This document shows, piece by piece, positions 38,601 through 50,327 of a DNA stretch of 64,000 bases. Each line of letters opens with the position of its first letter. The stretch's first letter is position 1. The stretch comes from Diadema setosum (lineage: Eukaryota > Echinodermata > Echinoidea > Diadematoida > Diadematidae). The stretch covers positions 11,412,010 through 11,476,009 of the forward strand of contig NC_092690.1 of assembly GCF_964275005.1 (NCBI RefSeq). The letters run 5' to 3'. A program made the translations under genes and the position numbers. The notes under the pieces were generated by a model that saw nothing but the letters and a program-made list of their open reading frames with translations, had not been told where the DNA came from and searched no databases.

Positions 38601-39028
38601 AAGTTGTATGTATTGTATTGTATACATTTATTGATGTAGTCACCTCCGCCAAGGGAGGAGGTTATTTTATAAATTCCGACATCTTCCATTATATCCCTGG
38701 ATAATTTTATATTAATTGACAAGATTATTAATTAAAGAGGGGTGGAAGATCGAAAAAAAAAAAACTTGAACAAATTAGATATTGGTTTGTCCTTGAATCT
38801 TCGGACAATCTGATACATTGTAAATGTATAAAATGGTGGTGTTATGAAAAACGCGTATGAGTTTGAGTTTAAGATGAGTTTACCCAACCACGGTAAAAAG
38901 CTTGCTATCAGCTAAAAGTTGTTTTTCAGCAAGGCCGTGAAATGATATAACTCTTATCCTGCCGTATTCCATGACTTAATCACTTAGAGTTGTTGACATA
39001 TTCTTTTCACACTGTATGGGTTGGTTTC
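38601..39028. other. Intergenic, no gene seen
   Basis: AT-rich sequence, possibly including diverged LINE sequence at its left end. No exon recognised. Confidence 0.35.
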
Positions 39029-39181
39029 CAGGGGGGTGTTTCATCAACGTTTGTCAGCGCTGACTTGTCATCGCTGACAATCACCATAGTAACAGTTAGT
39101 TACCAGAGCATCTTATCCAAACAAAACCAAGGATTTTGCTGAAATTGTCAGCGCTGACAAACGTTGATGAAACACCCCCTG
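39029..39181. mobile_element. 153-bp MITE with ~36-bp terminal inverted repeats
   Basis: The left arm CAGGGGGGTGTTTCATCAAC continues GTTTGTCAGCGCTGAC. The right arm is its inverse with one fewer G. The arms are otherwise identical over ~35 bp, so this is a young or conserved copy. The arm contains the palindrome GTCAGCGCTGAC. No clear target-site duplication. Confidence 0.8.
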
Positions 39182-40412
39182 ATCATTTTGTATGAACATA
39201 ACGTTTCATTGCTGAAAATACTTACCGCACAATATACCAAATACACCTTCATTAGTGTGCTATTCGTTGAAATCATACACTATGATAGCAGTACCTACTC
39301 AAAAGCATCATGAAATTGATTATTCAAGTCTAAAATCTTTGTCTAAGATTTTGCCCGAAACATTTTTTCTTTTCATGTAAAGTAATGATTTTCGTAACGT
39401 AATTATGTACAAAGCATGGAAATTATGAATGGAATATTGAAATAAGAAAGTTTGTCTCAATTTGTCTCAATGCATAAACAAATATCGAAAATCCTTTAAA
39501 AATGACTCCTTGCTTATGTGACGAAGTCATGACAACAGATGCCATTCATCAGTAAAGTCACCCGATGACTTTGGTGCATGTTTAATTTCCAAAGTAAAAA
39601 GGAAGTCACTTAAGTCTTTATTATCATTGAAATATTTTGTGGACTTCAGGGGCTTGCTACAAAATGAATGGCAAATTCGAGTCCACACGCCAATCTCAAC
39701 TGTGCTTGTGAAGGGGGTGGTTATCACTTAATGTTTGAATAAAGGCGGCATCGACTAACCTGTGTTTAATATTGATTTCTATCATGATCGGTGAACGAGC
39801 GATGACTGGATGGAATAACTAGAAATTACATGAAAACTACTGCTTTTTCCTAATATCATAATAATCAGTGCGTATGGTATCATCTAACGGCCTTCAATGA
39901 AGTCAATTCAATTCATATTTGTTTTGAATATGATAACAAATTACCAAAAGTCTGGTTTCCTATTCCAATATGGAATACCCTAAAAGTAAAATATCTGATT
40001 ACATATTGTTATGCTATGGCTATTTCAAAATCGAATATTTTTGCTATATTCAAATAAAAGGTTACCTTTTTGCTCGGAAAGATTTTATACCATAGATATC
40101 TCGCCAATTATGTTTCAGATGTTACTCTTTGAACCCTTAGATTATATGGGGTGAAAGGCTGTCAATTATTTTACTTTCATAGATCTACTGAGTCATTATA
40201 ACAGTTTTGACTCTTTAACTCATCTAAACTGAATGTGACTACCACCACAAATGCAAAACAAAGATTCTCTCGATATAAAGCCAACAGGACGCGAGAAAAG
40301 CATTATGATTATGCAGAGAACAAATCACGGGTGAATAATTATATACACTTCATTAAAGGGTTGTTCTTTCTGTTAATCTTGTCCATGCCAATGATGACAT
40401 CCACCTCTCCTC
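39182..40412. other. Intergenic, no gene seen
   Basis: AT-rich sequence without recognisable exon, RNA gene or transposon terminus. Confidence 0.35.
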
Positions 40413-40573
40413 GATCCATCTTTGACATCTTTGCTCTTAATGCCATGAAAGATAATTATTATTATAGATCCATCTTTGACATCTTTGCTCTTAACGCCAT
40501 GAAAGATGATTATTATTATAGATCGATCTTTGACATCTTTGCTCTTAATGCCATGAAAGATAATTATTATTGT
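40413..40573 (+). repeat. 54-bp tandem repeat, three units
   Basis: Three units beginning GAT(C)CATCTTTGACATC and ending GATAATTATTATTATA differ at only a few bases. The unit is a multiple of three and stays open in frame (SIFDIFALNAMKD), but there is no start context, splice signal or homology to support coding. Confidence 0.85.
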
Positions 40574-40581
40574 ACTTTGTT

Positions 40582-40766
40582 GGCCCGAATTCACGAAGGT
40601 GGTACAGTTGAAACCATGGTTTAAACCCAATGAAATGATCATTTCGTTACGAAAGGATCTTCGTCGAGGAAATGATTGATTTCATAACGAAATAGGCCAT
40701 GCAACACTTGGCGCTCCATACAAATTGTCCATGGTTTCAATTGTACCATCTTCGTGAATTCGGGCC
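40582..40766. mobile_element. 185-bp MITE with GGCCCGAATTCACGAAG ends
   Basis: The left arm GGCCCGAATTCACGAAGGTG continues GTACAGTTGAAACCATGG. The right arm is inverted with two mismatches over ~36 bp. No coding capacity. Confidence 0.8.
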
Positions 40767-41426
40767 ATTGTCTCTATCCTTGTCGTTTGCACATTTTGAC
40801 CCGATTTGACGTTGCGATTTCCTTTCGCAGCCACATGGAACCATGATATTTACTGTACACTGTAGAGAAAACAGAAAGATTAAATACATTATATTATGTT
40901 AGAAAATTATCGCACGGTGAATATCCGAAGCGATATGTGAGTAAATAATTGATAATTAACAAATGCATTTCTGTCACGTTTTACAAATAGACGAAAAGCA
41001 ACTTCGTGTTAATAATAATAAAGCCTCGAGTTCTTTTTTCCCCCGCTACATTACATTCATTAATTCGAATGATATTTGGATATATTTCGGTACTGCCAAT
41101 CTAAATTTTATTTCAAAACAGAGGGCTGCAAAGTCTGTTGTATGGAAGATGGACACGGAGATGAAAGCACAGTTAGACATAATCATGAGAGGGAAACGCA
41201 TTCATGGCATAAAATAACGAATCAATTGAATTCTACCTCCGAGGATGATAGTCTGCTTTTTTTTTTTTTGGTTTCCATTACATAGATGATTGTGGTTGAA
41301 TAATTTACCCCTTCTTGCGACACCTTGGTTTGTGTTTATGGAAAAAGAAATACAAATGACTGAGAATAACTTCCTGTGGACGATGTTAAAGCAAATTGGG
41401 ACAAAGCAAAACAGAACAATCTATCT

Positions 41427-41557
41427 TCACCTTTTTTCGCAGACGGCGTGAGATCCTGCAAACGAACAATACCAGTCATGAATCTTTTTCTCGTTGACAA
41501 CGTACACCACACAATTCTCGGTTCGGTATTCATTCGGTTGGCCAGGTTTCCACCAAG
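41427..41557 (-). CDS. Terminal coding exon, second half of a C-type lectin domain
   Basis: On the minus strand the exon follows an acceptor (CTTCATGTAG) and encodes WWKPGQPNEYRTENCVVYVV, then IHDWYCSFAGSHAVCEKR and a TGA stop at 41427-41429. These are the classic CTLD landmarks: WxxGQPN (the QPN tripeptide suggests galactose-type specificity if calcium binding is kept), ENCV, the W-x-C core and the final CEK. It joins in phase 1 to the exon at 41820-42065. It is the 3' end of the multidomain gene that continues past the right edge of the window. Confidence 0.85.
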
Positions 41558-41819
41558 CTACATGAAGAATTGAAAAAAAAATGTGGTTACAGCGATGATT
41601 GTATTATGTGGTCTACCTGAAAACACTTTTGATGTGGACTTTATGGACCAGCCCCCTTCCCCCCCCCCAAGAAAAAAAAAACTAACAAAAAACAACAACA
41701 ACAACAAAAAACACCAAAAAAACAAAAAACAAACAAACAGACAAACAAAAGAACAAACGAGAGCTGTAGATGAAAGGAAAACAAATCTGTCTTACGGCTT
41801 GACTCCAATATCTGTGTAC

Positions 41820-42065
41820 CCCCGAAGCAGTCGAATGTCCGCTCTGTTTCCTCGTCATCGCACCCCATCCACACGTAAGCCAATCCCCCCTGCCTAGTGA
41901 GGAAGTGTCCGACATCCTTGTATTCACTTTGAGTCGAGGCCACGTAGGGCGTCGCCTCCTCCATGGCGCAGAGCTCCTGACATCTAGAGTAGCTCACTCC
42001 TCCCGATGAAACCACTTTGTAGCACCTATCTCCCATTCGCCACCATCCATTTTCGCAATACGGTT
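41820..42065 (-). CDS. Coding exon, first half of a C-type lectin domain
   Basis: The exon runs from the acceptor TGTTGTGCAG to a donor GTACAC (phase 1 in, phase 1 out). It encodes PYCENGWWRMGDRCYKVV, then YSRCQELCAMEEATPYVAS, and AYVWMGCDDEE. These are the N-terminal CTLD landmarks: C-x-GWW, the RCYK strand, the helix-1 cysteine and the VWMG core. With 41427-41557 it forms one complete CTLD. The acceptor lies only 13 bp from the end of a large transposon, so most of the intron's splicing context is transposon-derived. Confidence 0.85.
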
Positions 42066-42089
42066 CTGCACAACAGTACACTGTTAGAA

Positions 42090-42500
42090 AAAAATCAACA
42101 AGGTTGTTTAAAATTTTAAACAACCACAAGTTAACCGGTGAATCGCTCAACTGTTGTTTAAAAATTAAACAACACGTAGTTGTTTAAACTTTTAACCCTT
42201 TGTTGTTTAAAAATTCTAAACAACTGTTGTTTAAAAGAAATTTAAACAACTGGGTTGTTTAAAAAAGTTGTTTAAAAATTTAAACAACTGTTGTTTAAAA
42301 GTCATTTTATACAACTGGGTTGTTTAAAAAAAGTTGTTTAAAAGTCTAAACAACTGTTGTTTAAATGTAATTTTATACAACTAAGTTGTTTAAAAAAAGT
42401 TGTTTAAAACTCTAAACAACTGTTGTTTAAAAGTCATTTTATACAACCGGGTTGTTTAAAAGTAATTTTATACAACTGGGTTGTTTAAAGCAAATATTGA
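42090..42500. repeat. Subterminal GTTGTTTAAA palindrome array
   Basis: About fifteen occurrences of TTGTTTAAA or TTTAAACAAC in both orientations, in ~45-bp units around GTCATTTTATACAACTGGG. Probable transposase-binding zone of the CACTA-like element. Confidence 0.75.
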
Positions 42501-44355
42501 ATATTCATGTTTAGAATTTAAACAGTTCTTAATCCAATATTACTGTACAACTCACTTGTATATAAGCACAATGACACAAATGTTTATTTTTATTTGGCTA
42601 ATTATATATTTCAGCACATTTTCACTGTCTATATCACTGACAGCGTATCAATAGAAAACCTACAATCGGTGAATCTGTCCATCGATGTGCAAACTTATTA
42701 CAAATAACAAATTGAGCCAATCAAGAATAATTGTCTCATCCATTTTCAGAATATATACAGAGAAAGAATTCTTCTTATACAGTTAACCTTTGATAAGTCG
42801 AAGTTCTCGGGAACCGAGAAAAATGTGTCGACTTGCGCGGATTTAGTAAAAATATGCAGTTTGACTGCAGAGGAAAAATCATTAGCTTTTGTTATGCTTG
42901 AGTTAAGTGATTTCCCAGCTGAATTGACCTTGACTCATCTAAAGCTTAGTGTATTGTCAAATGTACATTTTGATTCCACTTACATACAAATGGGGCGCTT
43001 AACGCCGTAAAAATCACATTTCACAATATTTCAACTAAACTGCAATGGCAAATTGAATTTGAAACATGCAATAATTAAAGAATTAATTATTATGCATAAC
43101 ATGGATGTGTTCAGCTTGAGATTATCTATACCTGTACCACATTGAATATTTTGTTGCTTCTTTCTCATATTGTGTGGGTGCATGGGGACCATCAGTTGCC
43201 CTCAGATGGGTCCAAAAGGGCTAACTGAATGAACAGTACACAGAGAATGTAATTTTTCAGAATGCTTTTACAGTCCAATGCACACCTTAAAGACACATTA
43301 TCCAGTTTTGTAGTGATCATACCCTGACAAGACAAGATAAATCTCGAATGAGTCCTATTTCCTGGAATGATTATCTGATTTTCTTGGAACCGCTGACTTT
43401 ATTCTTGAAGTGTTTGTCACTATTACATGCGCTTGGAAATCTCATAAGTGAAGCATAAGGGAATGGCCCTCTAAGGATTTGCTTTTCTGTCCCAATACTG
43501 TACTTTGTTGCTCCACTAAGAAAATATTACTGAAGGTATTGCACTACACAGCTTCTCTATTAACTAGATCATTTTTAACAATGTTCAATTTGATGTAACA
43601 ACATTTTGAATCATTTCAGTTGCAATACTTTTGGGGAACATCTGCAATAGTAAGTCAGGGGTTATAGATTATATTTCCTTGACAGTAAAATGATGACTGT
43701 AGATATACTGCAGATGGAGAAACCATTCACATTACTCCTGTTTACTGGTGTAATTTGAGAAGTCATACCTGCTACCAACACATACAGTTCTTTTTTTTTC
43801 ATAACTGGGATGTGCCAAGTACAGCACATCTGTCCAGCACAGATCATCTCTGTCACTCCTGTGATACAGATGACAGCAATGAAGATTACTCTATATACAA
43901 TGAAATAAATTCATAATGGAAATATACATTCTACGAGACAGTTCATCTTTAATTTTATGAAGGCCACATTCAGTACAGAGTGTCACCTCCATTATGCTCA
44001 ACAGATATGAGGTTTTAATTTAACAATTGCTATATTTCTGAAAATTGACTGTCATGCTTCAGTATAAACCTGTGAAGATCTTGTCCAATATTTCATTAAG
44101 TCACTACTATGCAAAATACCCTTTTTAATTCATTTCTAGCCCATGTTTATCACAAGTTTTCAAGGGCCAACATTACCCACTAATAGAACAATCTTCTCAT
44201 GACCTTTGATCTTTCCATGTGACATGTATCCATTACTTATTGAGTTATAAACAAATAAAACATAGATACCAAACCTTTGCTTTGACGAATGACCGAAAAA
44301 TCAACTTTGTCAATTAAACTTCTGGTGACCATGAAAATCTCATTCTACGCATCTA

Positions 44356-47300
44356 ATCTTCCTGATTTGAAGAGTTCAGGTATGTCCTGATCTCTCTCAC
44401 AGAAATGGACGTCACTTTACCAGGCGTTTTGTACACAACTGTCTCCAAGAACTGCCAGGCAGCAAAACATTGAGCCTGGTACTGTACATCTAGGACATAA
44501 TGCACTTTGAATGCACAGTCCACAGCCTTTGTCAAAGTTGGAAACAAGAATCCCTGTCTCTCTACAATAGGGAGTTTTCGCAAGCACAACGCGGCCGGGA
44601 GTTAAGCGTGTCGTGTGCGAAATTTGCTTCTGCACATGATCAAATCCGAGGAACATCCCGTCCGGGGGAAAACGAGTACGGTACTTGGCCAAAATAGTGT
44701 TCGGTCCCGATGCTGGGCAGGAGTGAGCAAGCCAGTCAGCCAACCAATCAACAATCTTGTCCCCACGCCTCTGTCCTGCACAGGAAAGCGAAACTGCATA
44801 GATATGGGGACGGGAGTCAACGAGGACTGTCACAAGTGATCGCTTCCTCATATTCTCGGTCTTCGCGTCGTGTAGCGAAAACTTCCGAATGACAAAGGTT
44901 TGCAGTGGCTTCTTCCAGGATCCTCCCATCAGCAAGATGAAGGGCTGTGGTCTCTGCTTCCTGTCAATTTGTCCAATGTAGAAAGCCAGGTCTGTGCCCT
45001 CCTGTAAAATGAAATGGAAGTGGAAAAGAAACATAACATGCATATGTATGCATCTAGATAAAATCTTGAAATGATCCACGCAGAAGCGTTGGGTTGAGGC
45101 ATTGGTATAATGAAATCCATCAGAACAGATATTCCCCACACCCCTCCAATGTTTAAGGTAGAGTTCATAATAAAGTGCCTGGCCAAATTTTGCAACATTT
45201 CATTTGCAAACATATACCCTAAATTGGGTATTTTCTGTAGTATATAACATCCATGTATTACATTTTCTATTCTTGCAAGGGCTAACCATGACCTGGCTGA
45301 ATGAATTTTCAACTGTGTGGCCTATGGGAACTTCTGAAAGGCAATTAATTTTATTGCTGGCAAGCCCAGGCAAAAAGTATTATCAAACAAAAACTACTCC
45401 TGAATTGCATTTCATTATTTTGGGTAAGTTACTCTTTCCAATACTAGTAGTATAATTTTGTCCACTTACATTGTAGGAACATTAAGGAGTATGCAAGGTC
45501 TTTTTTCTTTTTGGTATGGGGGGGGGGGGGACACCCTGTATCACATTGGATGTATATGAGTGGTACCGGTATGTGATATATTTCCAGCATCTTGCTGAAT
45601 ATAATGATACCATAGGTCAAGTGCAATATTCATTGATGAATGGAATATTCCTTATTGGCGACATTTGGGACCAATTTTGCATTTCATGTGAATTTTTTCC
45701 CTTTTTTATCAAAATGAAAAGGACATATTGATATTGGACAAGTGTGTGATTGAGCAGTCAGGCACAAAATAAAGTAAATATGTAGGTTGACTATGTAATA
45801 TAAGATTTTTTTTCGTTTAAAAAAAATTATTGTGATTCACAGCATACATTAGCAACATAGTAAATTTGCATAAATATGGAGAATCCATGGACTAAACTAA
45901 CAAATGAAACAGCATAAACTGGGAATTTCTGTAACTATGGACCACAGCTTGATGATTTTTATATTTTGTATTGCAATGTCAAAGTCCATCTCATCATTTT
46001 AATAAGAGGGTAACACATCACTTGTTTTAGAAGATTATCCCCCGAACAGTTAGGTACTTACAGGTTGAAAGTCGTAGAATAACTCCAACGACTCCTGAAA
46101 GGAGCACTTCCCCCACACCCTGGCAGTCCAGCCTCGGAAAACTTGTGGCAGCATGCTGAATGCAAGCATCTCTTTTTCCTCTGTGGAGCAAAATGTATGA
46201 CACAGGGGGAGTATTTTGAATGATAAGTACAAATATACCCTTTAAAAATATTAACACAATCAAGGCTTATAAAGAGAAATGCTGACAAGTATCAGCTCAT
46301 ATTCAGATGCTAGCTTATGTACTTATATTGTACTTGATTGCAACCAGGATTACTAACTGTGTGTGTGTGGGTGGGGGGGAGGGGGCTGTTTTAAAGTTGT
46401 TTGGAGGGTATTGTAGAAAATACATGTGCTACACATTTTGAATGAGGGACTGATTCTGGCAACAGCATTTACTACCAAGACGGGCAAGTAATTGTGGATG
46501 AGTAGAGCCAAACTTGTAAGGCCAAGCATTAGAATTATAATGCTGTAATAATCATCATGCTATTCTACAAAGCAGCAATCAGAGTTACCATGAACTTGGA
46601 TAAAAGAAAGTTGAATGGTGTTGACAGCCAGTGCCTTAATAAGAATAATCTTGCACTGCTGTTAAGTGCTTAACAAAGACTATTGCAATATGAATGACAT
46701 TTGGGCTTTTGCAGGAGGTTCGTGTCACATTCTGGCATTGCATAAAGCAAGATAAGTTAATATGCATATATCTTAATTAGATTAGCAAGAGCAAGGGATG
46801 TTCAAGGTACAGTGATTTTTATACCAAGTAGTAGGAAAAAGAATGCAAAAACTTTAATAGCTCATAAAAGACTTCTTGTTAATGTTATCCTATAATGACA
46901 AAAGCGTGATTATCATGCGAGTTGATCAGGCAGTGGAGAAGAAAAGGGGAATGGCAGATGAAGGAGGCAAGGACAAACCGTCCAGAAGTTTCAGTGTCCA
47001 TGAACTGTGTGGCCATGGGGTGCTATAATGTGAGAGGGGCAGGAGACAGCCTCTCCCAAATAATTGTCCAAGCTGTAGTTACAGTCATAAAGCTGCACTA
47101 CCGCATGTGATACAAGGAGCGAAAGAAGCTTGTATGAGCACAATTGAAGATGTTCTGAATCCACATGTCATCTCTTGAGGATTCAGTTCCAGCAGGACGA
47201 GGTCCAACATGAGCTAAGGAGGGACAATCTCTGCCTGACTGGCCTGCCAGAGGGGGCTGAGGAGACAGAGGAAGAGCTTACTGAGGGCAAGTCAAATGTT

Positions 47301-48073
47301 GCCAAGGAAGTTGGCTTAGACATTTGGAAAGAGGACATCTCATCTTCATGATCTTGTCATCATCTTGGGGAAAAGGCAAGAAGGAAAGAGCAGGCAGATC
47401 AAAGTCCACTTTATTGCAAACAAAAGGAACAAAATGTATTCTGGGCATTCTAGTCTGAAAGGAAAAGAGAACATGCAAAGTGTGTACATCAATGAAGATC
47501 TAAAGACATGCAATGTGTCACTCGATCAGTGCATAATAAATGCCAAGGAAGCTCATGATGTCGAATCGGCAACAAAACCAAATACGGGAACATGACATGC
47601 AAATTGAATGACGGACAAAGCAGAGTCATTAAGAGCCCGGATGATCTCTTTGATATTGGCTTTGAAATTACAGATCCACTTCAGTTTTTGCAGGGTTTTG
47701 CAGGTTTTTGCGAAAGTCTTAGAAATTAATTAACAAGCATTGTTAATTATTTATTGGTGTAACATTTTTTTTTTATAGTCATGTACATACTGTAAGTATT
47801 TTGTTAATGTTGTTAATAAATTCACCTCAACTCAAATGCAAAAAAGGAAAGGGTAGTACTGGGGCTGTAGATTAGAATCTCTACACAGAGCAATACTATT
47901 TAAAATTAATGTACCTTGGGAAAGGCCATCGGTGTCACCCGTGTGACGAATAAGCAGTGTTTGCTACGATGGACATCTTGATGCCCCATACTAGAGTACT
48001 TTGTCAGCATACATGGCCATGCTGCAAACATCCTGTCTTCAGCCACGATCTCCTGGCTGAAGTCTTGCTTGAT
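44356..48073 (-). CDS. Unrecognised protein gene inside the CACTA-like transposon
   Basis: Three minus-strand exons join in phase 0. 47915-48073 encodes IKQDFSQEIVAEDRMFAAWP, then VTPMAFPK. 46062-46178 encodes EKEMLAFSMLPQVFRGWTAR and ends LELFYDFQP. About 44356-45001 encodes EGTDLAFYIGQIDRKQRPQP, then FILLMGGSWKKPLQTFVIRK. The last exon changes reading frame near 44600-44700, then continues FLFPTLTKAVDCAFKVHYVL and a stop. That means a small intron or a frameshift. The 5' exons are not resolved. The C-terminal segment looks like uncharacterised proteins seen in fish and marine invertebrate genomes, from memory only. No catalytic motif identified. Confidence 0.55.
47180..47590 (+). pseudogene. 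Relic of a retrotransposon ORF1-like coding sequence
   Basis: Plus-strand fragments read LCLTGLPEGAEETEEEL, then SRQIKVHFIANKRNK and VYINEDL. This order (GLPE, IxVxF, VYINEDL) resembles the RNA-binding ORF1 proteins of L1-type LINEs. The frame is interrupted and there is no adjacent ORF2. It is probably a fragment captured or inserted within the CACTA-like element. Confidence 0.45.
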
Positions 48074-49787
48074 CTGTACAAATTAGGGAACAAGATTGCA
48101 TTTGTAATCATATTAAGGGTGGCCCAGAAAGAATGCTATAAACCAAATGGAAAAAAAAAATAATAATCAAGAACAAGTCAAAAACATAAATGATGGAGTG
48201 AATTATGCATGAATGAATTGCTCCAGCAAAAGTAGCAGAACTTAACTTGCACTTTAGTATTGGATTTTAGGGGGTTCGTTATGTTTACAGTAGATTTGGT
48301 TGTACAGTTGGACCTACTACTCATCGACCGCCTAATGTTTATTTGCTTGATAAGAATATTAAGCACTGAAATTCATGTAAAAAACTTGACCTACGTGATT
48401 GAGAAAATCCAGCTAGGCTATCAAATGCCTTTGTTCCCTTTTCGGTTCGAAGTTTCAGTGCAAAAATATCGCCGTCGAACTTGCGTGGCCTCATTTCCGT
48501 ATTTTCAGCTCCCCACGGTAACGCTCCTTATGAGATCGACCGCTGTTTTTGCATTGACAATGCACGCAAACCGAGTTGTATTGAATACCGTGTTGTACGA
48601 AGCTTTTTAGAAACTTCCATAGACATAACATTACGATCGAGTCGGTGAAAATATTCATTCGAAATTTAGTCTTTGATTAAAAGTAGTTCTATTACTAGTA
48701 TGAGGTAGGAAATGATCGAGACAGGTCATTGTGTAATTGAACTTAGTGATAATTAGCACTAGCAGTCTAATACTAGGCCCTAGCCCTTGACTAGGCCCTA
48801 GCATTGCCTAGCTAGGCCCTAACCGTCACGTTAGACCCTATGCTATTCATATTCTGGTCCCCTAGGCCTAGGCCTAACTAACTTGTTAGAATTCTACATC
48901 ATCGAACTCATATGACACTGGTGCATGATGTGATACGGTGCCTGTTACAACTTAGAATACAATGTTTAATAATACTTAGGCTACTTAGTACTGTGTCAAC
49001 AATGTCCATCAATGGGAATATTCCGTACGCTGATTTAGATGATTAGTTTTTTTGTAAAAGAAATTCGTATTTTATGTGAAGTTTTGAAAATGTATGTAAA
49101 ACGATTGAATTATGCAAGTGTTTATACAAGCACGAATTGGTTGAAAAACATAATGTACACCGGTACAGACGACCTAACTTATTCATTAACATCACTGTTT
49201 GTTAGATCTAACGTTACAATACATGCATGTAGGCGAGGCGTAGCGCAGCCCGGCCAAGAACCCAAAGCGTGAGCCGTGACTTCATACATCATGCAAATTA
49301 CAGATGGGCATGAAGCGATGTAATTATCAGTTAAATAAATAAATACCTTGGAATGAATGGCAAAGTTCTTCTATATATAGCTAGACCCCATTTGCTGAGA
49401 ATGTTCGTGCCTCCATATAGCTGAATTGCAGTCATCGTCACCGCCGTCCATCATGATGAATATATATAGCCGTTACTGTGCTACTGTATAAATACGTACA
49501 TACAATGTACGTACATGTGCTGTGATGTACGTGTGTGTGTGAGGCGCGGTGGCCGCCCGGCGGCGGCGGCGACGATTACATCGATTGCGACGAAGGATAC
49601 ATGCAGGCCCGCTGATTGGTTCATGACTATCACATGACTTTTGCCCATCAATTTCTAAACAACGATGTTTAATTGTTTGGACAATCATTCCGAATTGTTT
49701 TTAAACAACCGCTGTTTAAGGCAATCAAGCTCCAATTTAAACAACAATATTTTAAACAACGAAATTTTACACAGCGTTCTAACAGTG

Positions 49788-50259
49788 TATTGACAATGGT
49801 GACGATGATTGACTTGATGATGACAACGCTGTTAGTTATACCCAATGACAAAAATAATAGAATCTTAACAGCAGTATGTTTTGTCCTTTAAAGAAGAAGA
49901 AGAAGAAGCAGAAGTTGTTAAGCGACGTTTAAAATCATTTGATGAGTATCACTTTCATACATCTTCCTTTTAGGCTACTTTAATACGAAACAGAATACAA
50001 TGTTTGTATGATTACACAGCTTGTCCAGGTTGTCGTGAAAAGGAATTCCATGATGGTGGTCGCTGTCTAGTCACAGGATTTGGTTGATTATCTCCAACCA
50101 CTTTACCAGGGCAGGGAGGTATGATGCCTCCCTGATCAGGGTAAGTTTTGGAAACCATTTCCCAAACAAAGCTTGGATCTGACACTGACACCTAAACACG
50201 GCGTTATGAATTATTGTACTGCAAAAGATCAAAGTATACATCGAAGTCGTGTGCAGTAC
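49788..50259 (-). other. Remaining intron sequence before the EGF/HYR-like exon
   Basis: Intronic host sequence between the CACTA-like element and the donor of the next exon. No additional exon seen. Confidence 0.45.
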
Positions 50260-50327
50260 CTCTAACGGTAACGTTGCATGAGGACTGAGCAATGTTTCCA
50301 GAGATGTCACTAGCCAATACAACTACG
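50260..50327 (-). CDS. Downstream part of an interrupted EGF/HYR-like exon
   Basis: On the minus strand this encodes VVVLASDISGNIAQSSCNVTVR and then a GTACTG donor in phase 1, compatible with the lectin exon at 42065. The pattern V-x-V-x-A-x-D-x-SGN-x5-C-x3-V is the C-terminal half of a HYR (hyalin repeat) domain. It could also be read as a degenerate EGF C-terminus. Upstream it is cut at 50328 by the nested transposon stack. Its other part is at 57833-57899; the two flanks meet in frame if the stack is ignored (67 + 68 = 135 nt, phase 1 to phase 1). Confidence 0.6.

Larger units (their letters stand above)
42079..49787 (-). mobile_element. 7.7-kb CACTA-like (EnSpm/CMC-type) DNA transposon
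   Basis: Termini are CACTGTTAGAAAAAAAT on the left and, inverted, CACTGTTAGAACGCTG on the right. TA is present immediately outside both (42077-42078 and 49788-49789), a 2-bp target duplication. CACT(A/G) ends and arrays of short subterminal repeats are hallmarks of the CACTA group. Here the left subterminal zone (42090-42500) is built from TTGTTTAAA and its complement, and the right one (49650-49770) has the same words. A minus-strand gene with at least three exons lies inside. I did not recognise a DDE transposase, so the superfamily rests on the ends. It occupies the intron just upstream of the lectin-domain exon. Confidence 0.65.
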
